A program made the translations under genes and the position numbers. The notes under the pieces were generated by a model that was given only the letters and a program-made list of their open reading frames with translations, was not told the origin of the DNA and did no database searches. This document shows, piece after piece, positions 58,890 through 64,000 of a DNA stretch of 64,000 bases. Numbering within the stretch: the first letter of the stretch is position 1; each line of letters begins with the position of its first letter. The stretch covers positions 54,072,803-54,136,802 of the forward strand of contig OY997588.1 in NCBI GenBank assembly GCA_963921825.1, in the 5' to 3' direction. This DNA is from Erodium maritimum (taxonomy: Eukaryota; Streptophyta; Magnoliopsida; Geraniales; Geraniaceae).

Positions 58890-60300
58890 TGATTTCCATT
58901 TTATTAATATATTCAAAATCTTCATTGAAAGAAGCCTCTGCTTTCAAATGGCTACCATAGACTTTTTTATTTTGATTGGCCTAAATCAAAGGACTCTAGA
59001 CTCTCTTACCAACATCTCAAGTGTTGGCAGATTGGACTTGAGCCTTGCAAGAACCAAGAGCTAAAAATCAAGATTCAACTACTTGAGTAGCTCCGGCTTT
59101 CCATCCAAAACCAGCTTAGAGGGCTCCATCACCGATCGGATGAACTTGACTAGCTTTATCCAAACCTAAACGATTCAGCAGTTATTCATGCCTACCATGG
59201 AAACCTTCGTTGCCAGCAATCCATCCGAATAAGAGTTTCAGCAGACAGGCTGCCTAGTTTTCTCATCCACTCTTCTGGCCAAAGAACATGTATATTTTTT
59301 TCTTTTTTGCAGGAACAATTCACTCTTGTTTGTAGACCAGTGTTGGGTAGGTAGGACTGCACATGTTTTTCATCACATATTCCGAAAGCTTCTTCTGCAA
59401 CAAATAAAGTCAATCGTCGATATTTTGGAGACAATGAGAATATCATAGCATGATTACGTTTGACAAGGAATTCGCAGATACCAGAAATAAATGTGTTGCC
59501 ATTCCTACTGAGGAGGAATTTGACAGCTGTGGGCTGTAAGGTTGGGTTCTTCAAATGTTGTATTAAGGTTGCCTTTGCGATCTAATACAATGCAGTTTTC
59601 ACTAGGACTTTTGGATATGAGAAAAAAAAAAGCAGTATGCTTGGAGTTGGAGGAAGAAGTGAAGCCCTATGTAAGAGCTGAGAGGTTCTTATGGCATTTA
59701 GTGGTGCATTACAGGTGCAAGCGTGATTGGGTCTGGCGAATATCTGCTACAATAAGGGGTTTTTTCAGGAACTCAGCTTGAGGAAGCCCATCCAAACTTC
59801 GTCCATGCTCTAGTTGTAGATATACGTCTTTCGGCTGGTGAGGGCCAAAGGTTGAGTTTTGGCACAATGTTTGGTGTGGGGAGGATACACATAGAAATAC
59901 GACATAGATCAATAGGAGAGGTCAGATGGGGTGATTAATAAGTGTCAGAACTCTGTATCACATGTCCGAACAATGGGAGAGGTCAACTAAATGGAGCCTT
60001 GTTTTACATGCTGAATCAGAGGCAATTATAGTAGGCATTGGAAGTTTTCCCATGAAAGGATATAGCAAACATGTGCTTCTAACGAAGCATTATTTTTTTC
60101 AAGAAGCTACACTAGATAAGATCCACGCTACAACTACTTTCATCAGAATGGAGACTTTTTTACTGTGTACTGGTGTTGTATGAATACTATCAGTGAGGTT
60201 ATATAGATAGACTATCTATTGTAACTGCTTTCGGGAAAGTAGGGTTAGAGCTTTTAATTTAACAAATTATGATTAAAATTTCAGTTTTAAATCAACAGCA
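58890..60300. other. Intergenic stretch with possible LINE trace
   Basis: At 59836-59885 the plus strand can be read, with one frame change, as GEGQRLSF and FWHNVWCGED. That resembles the '(V)G.G....FW.D.W.G' motif before the zf-RVT of plant LINE ORF2. Nothing else of a LINE is clear nearby. A 120-codon minus-strand frame (59192-59554) has no motif I recognise. The last exon of the malic enzyme gene should lie in or before this stretch, but I could not find it. Confidence 0.35.
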
Positions 60301-60308
60301 AATTATAC

Positions 60309-63300
60309 CTCATCAAGTTTCCCAAGCTCTCGAGGATCCATTCCGCGGTATCCTTCAGCTAGATCTTCTTTTACAGCTTCCTTTATCACAGCTTTAGCTA
60401 CCTCCTTCGTAATGTCTCGTATCCTGCAAATATAGATTTCCCAGACATATAAGTACAGAACATTTAATATAATATATACATACAAGTCAAGTATGTACCT
60501 GGATACTTTAGGAAATATGACCCCTTTCAGAACTTCCTCTTCAGGCATATATTCTGCAAGACTGCAATTTCCATTTTGATGCCATAAATATCAACATCAA
60601 TGGTGTCCATAAAGTATTTTGCTAGAATTTTTTGAGGATGACAGGATTACAAACAATATGCACAGTCAGATGCTGTATAATCAGCTATTATATAATCTTC
60701 TGGAAACCATTAGTAGAATACCCTAGCCGGGCCCTGTTCAGAACAGGCTGTTCTTATAACCCTAATTCCATTTGCCATTTGCCACTACGACTTCCTAGGT
60801 GCAATATTAATTCTTGTACAAACACTCATTTATAACTACTGACATTACACCCGCCTTGGTCATTAATATCACTCATTTCCCTGTCATTTGATAACATTTT
60901 AAAGGATATGAAGGGTGTTAGAAGTTAGAAGTACTAGGCAATTTCCTATTCCTATATGAATTAGCTAAGTTAGCGTATTTCTTAATTGCGAAGAAGGGAT
61001 CTTCCCTTATACATTAATCATTGAAAACTATCAATAATATTTTAGAATTCAACATGGTATCAGAGCTATAGGGTTTAATTTTATTTTTTTGTTGTTCCTA
61101 TTCTTACATCTACCACTAAGGTACTATCAACCTATGGTCGGCAGCAGGCTCAGATTGATGAAATGTCTGCTATGGAATCTTAATGTACTTGGGAGTCAGT
61201 TCCTCTCCCTCCTAGACAGTCGACTGTTTGATGTCGCTGGGTGTATACGGTCAAAGTGGGACCAAATTGTCAAATGGGTCGTCTAAAAGCCCGACTAGTT
61301 GCTAAGGGTTGTACCTAAATTCTTGGGCTGGACTATGGTGATACCTTTTCTGCTGTTGTAATGATTGTGTCTATTCGTCCATCCATCTCCATTGTTGCGG
61401 TCCGACATAGGCCTCTTCATCAATTGGATATCAAGAATGCATTTCTTCATGCCAACCTCGATGAAAATATTTATATGGAGCAACCACCAGGTTTTATTAC
61501 TCAGGGGGAGTCTGGTTTGGTGTGTAAGCTTCGATGTTCTATTTATGGTCTCAAACAATCTCCTCGAACGTGGTTTGGCAGATTCAAAACAGTTATCAGC
61601 AATTTGGAATGGTTCGTAGTGAGGTTGATCATTATGTTTTCTATCATCACACATTACAAGGCGAGAGTATCTATCATGTTGTTTATGTCAACGATAAGTT
61701 ATTACAGGAGACGATAAAGAAGGGATTCGTAAATTGAAAAACCATCAGCATTTTCAAACTAAAGACTTGGGTCTACTGAAATACTTCTTTAGCATTGAGG
61801 TTGCCCGGGCTAGCAATGCTATAGTCATTTTTCAACAAAAATATGCTCTTGATATTCTTGAAGTGACAAAAAATTTTGATTGTCGACCAGGTAATACTCT
61901 TACGGATCTGAACTCCAAACTTCTTCGAGGACAAGGGGCCTGTAGATGACCCTAGAAGGTATCGCAGACTCGTTGGGAAGCTTAATTACCTTACTATTAC
62001 TCGACCAAATATTTCATTCGCTTTAAGTATGGTTAATTAATTTATGCAATCCATGTGTGTTAGCCATTGGGACAAAGTAATGCGCATCTTGAAGTGCATT
62101 AAGGAAACTCCGGGACAAGGATTTTTGTATAAAGATAAAGGAAATACAAGGTAATTGCATATTCGGATGCAGATTGGACAGGATCTCCCTCAGATAAGCG
62201 TTCCACTTCAGGTTATTGTGTCATGATGGTGAAAATTCGATCTCTTGAAAAAGTATAAAGTTGTTGTCTCTACATCTAGTGCAAATGCTGAATATCGGAC
62301 CATAGCCTTGACAACATGTGAACTTATATGGGTGAAACAACTTCTTTAAGAAGTCAAACTTATAAAGGATACTCCAATGACATTTATGTGTGAATAGTGT
62401 AACGCTACACATTGCGTCCAACCCTGTGTTTCATGAAAGAACGAAGCATATAGAAATCGATTGTCACTTTATCAGGGAGAAGATTATAGCAGGTTGCATC
62501 AAAACCAGTTCCGACAACTCTAGTGACCAACGGGTAGATATCTTCACAAATTCTCAACGAGAACCTCACATAAGCAATATTTATAACAAGATGGGTGCTT
62601 ACAATTTGTATACCCCAGCTTGAGGGGGAGCGTTAGAAGTTAGAAGTATTAGGCAATTGTCTATTCCTATATAAACTAGTTAAGTTAGCATATTTCTTAA
62701 TTGCGTAGGTTTCTCCCCTATATAAAGGGATCTCCCCTTATGTATTTATCATTAAAAATCATCAATAATATTTCAGAATTCAACACTCATCTTCGTGTAA
62801 TTTTATAACATAATAAAGGATATGGCGGGGAATTCATTAGTTACTATCTGTCATTCTAATTATCCTGGGTAGTAAAAATAAGGGTTAATAGAGATCTCCC
62901 CTTAAGTATTGGTCACGAACACTACACTACCCATGTTTGCAAAAACTCATATGCCATACATAAAGTATTGGTCACGCGATTCTATTAGTGAAAATGGACG
63001 GAATATTCCTTTCTATTAGCCATTTGACAATTAGTTGAGAGTAAAATGACGATTTTGACCTTACTCATATCAACCTTATGACTTTAATAGGGGAAATTAC
63101 CATTTTACCTTTATTTTATAATAAATAAGGTTATTATAAAATAAGGGTATGGTAATTTCCCCTATTAAAGTCATAAGGTTGATATGAGTGAAGTCAAAAT
63201 CGTCATTTTACTCTCAACTAACTGTCACATGGCTAACCGAATAGAATATTCCGTCCATTTTAACAAATAGAATCACGTGACCAATACTTTATGTATGACA

Positions 63301-63949
63301 TATGTGATTTTGCAAACATGGGTAGTGCAGTATTCGTGACCAATATTTAAGAGTAAGTTTCAATATTAACCCTAAAAATAAAGGACAACCAAAATTAAAA
63401 TATGGTGAGTTTTTTAGATCTGGAGATAAACAAAAAAAAATAGATTATGTTTTCCTAAAAGACTTCTTTTCATTTCATCATATTTTCTTTCCTTTTCTTA
63501 TAGGAGGGTGGTTTTGGGGATAGGGAGCATGATCTGTTTTCCTTGCATGTCAATTTCATTTTACTTTGTATTGCTTAGATTATTGCCATTGATACCGAAG
63601 GTTAAATAATTTCCCACCAAGGCTTTCCTGCTATGATTTTCTGAACTTCGCATTTTAAATTTCTACCATAAAGATTAATTCATTGAAACAAGGTAGAATT
63701 ACCACTCTGCTGCAGCCTGTAGCATGCCATCTGAGACGACCGTTGCACCAGACAGGAGCGTACCAAGTCCAATGCTGCATAGAAATAAGTTTAAATTAAC
63801 AGAAAGGTTGATTCTATATTAAGATTAACTTTATAAACAGGTTTCCACGATGGAACATGGCATAAGTGAACTGACCCCGGAAAGAGGTACATGTTGTTTC
63901 CCTGGTTGGAGTAGCCTATTTGACCATTTCCTACATCATTGGAAAGTTG
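60309..63949 (-). CDS. NAD-dependent malic enzyme, mitochondrial, C-terminal exons (partial)
   Basis: Mitochondrial NAD-malic enzyme decarboxylates malate to pyruvate with NAD reduction; plant enzymes pair two subunit types. Four exons are visible on the minus strand: 63949-63876, 63774-63703, 60561-60499 and 60423-60309, all with GT-AG borders and matching phases. They read [38 protein letters not shown] (then AAAECLAEYM), [19 protein letters not shown] and [20 protein letters not shown], ending [11 protein letters not shown]. The RDITKEVA...EDLAEGY wording fits the 62-kDa/alpha (NAD-ME1) type rather than the 59-kDa type or NADP enzymes. The upstream exons are beyond the window. The final exon (usually ending near NNMW.P.YPTLVY) was not found below 60309, so the gene may be truncated here or have another long intron. 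Confidence 0.82.
60868..60915 (+). repeat. 46-bp imperfect direct repeat flanking the small copia element, left copy
   Basis: CACTCATTTCCCTGTCATTT... through AAAGGATATGAAGGG matches 62784-62830 (CACTCATCTTCGTGTAATTT... AAAGGATATGGCGGG) at roughly four of five positions. Confidence 0.65.
60916..62785 (+). mobile_element. Small Ty1/copia element, broken, inside the malic enzyme intron
   Basis: LTRs at 60916-61054 and 62631-62785 share TTAGAAGTTAGAAGTA at their start and AATTCAACA at their end. The primer-binding site TGGTATCAGAGC follows at 61055, and the purine tract TTGAGGGGGAGC precedes the 3' LTR. The interior shows only RT and RNase H remains: ARLVAKGCT near 61285, [20 protein letters not shown] at about 61420, [27 protein letters not shown] at 61749, then [20 protein letters not shown] at 62402. 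It runs opposite to the host gene. Fossil with several breaks. Confidence 0.85.
62881..63373. mobile_element. Near-perfect foldback element (493 bp) in the malic enzyme intron
   Basis: The two halves are inverted copies over almost the full length: AGGGTTAATA / TATTAACCCT at the tips, then TATTGGTCACGAA, CTACCCATGTTTGCAAAA, GACGGAATATTC, ATGACGATTTTGAC and AATAGGGGAAATTACC, each mirrored. The centre is a short AT-rich turn near 63115-63140. Flanking AAAAATA (62874-62880 and 63374-63380) is a 7-base target duplication. No coding content; a MITE of uncertain superfamily. Confidence 0.85.
63381..63702 (-). other. Intron DNA of the malic enzyme gene
   Basis: AT-rich, no insert recognised. Confidence 0.5.
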
Positions 63950-64000
63950 CTGTCAGGAAACTGTGGACAATGATATAGGATGGTTTGAAGAAATATGTTC

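Larger units (their letters stand above)
60562..63702 (-). other. Long intron of the NAD-malic enzyme gene
   Basis: A 3141-base intron between exons of 72 and 63 bases. Most of its length is two insertions: a small copia element (60916-62785) and a foldback element (62881-63373). Without them and their duplications it would be under 0.8 kb. Confidence 0.75.

Noticed and set aside
59192-59554. 120-codon minus-strand frame as the last malic enzyme exon or another host gene
   Set aside because: It has no similarity to the NAD-ME C-terminus and no recognised domain.
60303-60548. Single 81-codon minus-strand gene
   Set aside because: It reads through an intron; splice sites at 60498 and 60424 separate two malic enzyme exons.

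Overview
The window is nuclear DNA of a flowering plant, almost certainly a eudicot. The evidence is a spliced plant-type GH3 beta-xylosidase gene with GT-AG introns, the 3' part of a plant mitochondrial NAD-malic enzyme gene, plant LTR retrotransposons (Ty3/gypsy Tekay type, Ty1/copia) primed by initiator tRNA-Met, and plant L1-type LINEs. The species cannot be named from what is here.

Layout. 1-1697: nested LTR debris, with two opposed pieces of a Tekay LTR inside the end of a copia LTR. 1698-6888: intergenic DNA with an AT microsatellite, a degenerate 'TTTTATCA' array and a GC-rich block of unknown origin. 6889-22028: a roughly 1.2 kb foldback DNA element blown up to 15 kb by two full-length L1 LINEs of the RRM-ORF1 (BNR-like) type, one inside its left terminal repeat and one inside its AT-rich centre. 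22090-25646: a decayed LINE of the other plant type (DUF4283/zinc-knuckle ORF1). 27041-45188: a broken Ty1/copia element with a Tekay chromovirus (28993-39973) inserted in it. 45189-49480: mostly unassigned, with a DUF4283 LINE ORF1 relic on the minus strand. 49480-53440: a minus-strand LINE of the same family as the one at 22-25 kb, with an RNase H domain at its end.

53878-58705 is the one complete host gene: six exons encoding a 783-residue secreted beta-D-xylosidase/alpha-L-arabinofuranosidase with TATA box, signal peptide and catalytic Asp. Its 2.1 kb first intron holds a foldback MITE. 60309-63949 (minus) is the C-terminal-coding part of a mitochondrial NAD-dependent malic enzyme; its 5' exons lie beyond the right edge. 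One 3.1 kb intron of that gene carries a small broken copia element and a near-perfect 493 bp foldback element.

The host genes are unrelated metabolically (cell-wall remodelling; mitochondrial C4-acid decarboxylation). I saw no clearly new biological system. The most unusual structures are the double LINE insertion in one foldback element, the G-tracts immediately after ORF2 in both RRM-type LINEs, the differing ORF1/ORF2 junctions of these LINEs, and the long foldback elements inside introns of both host genes.
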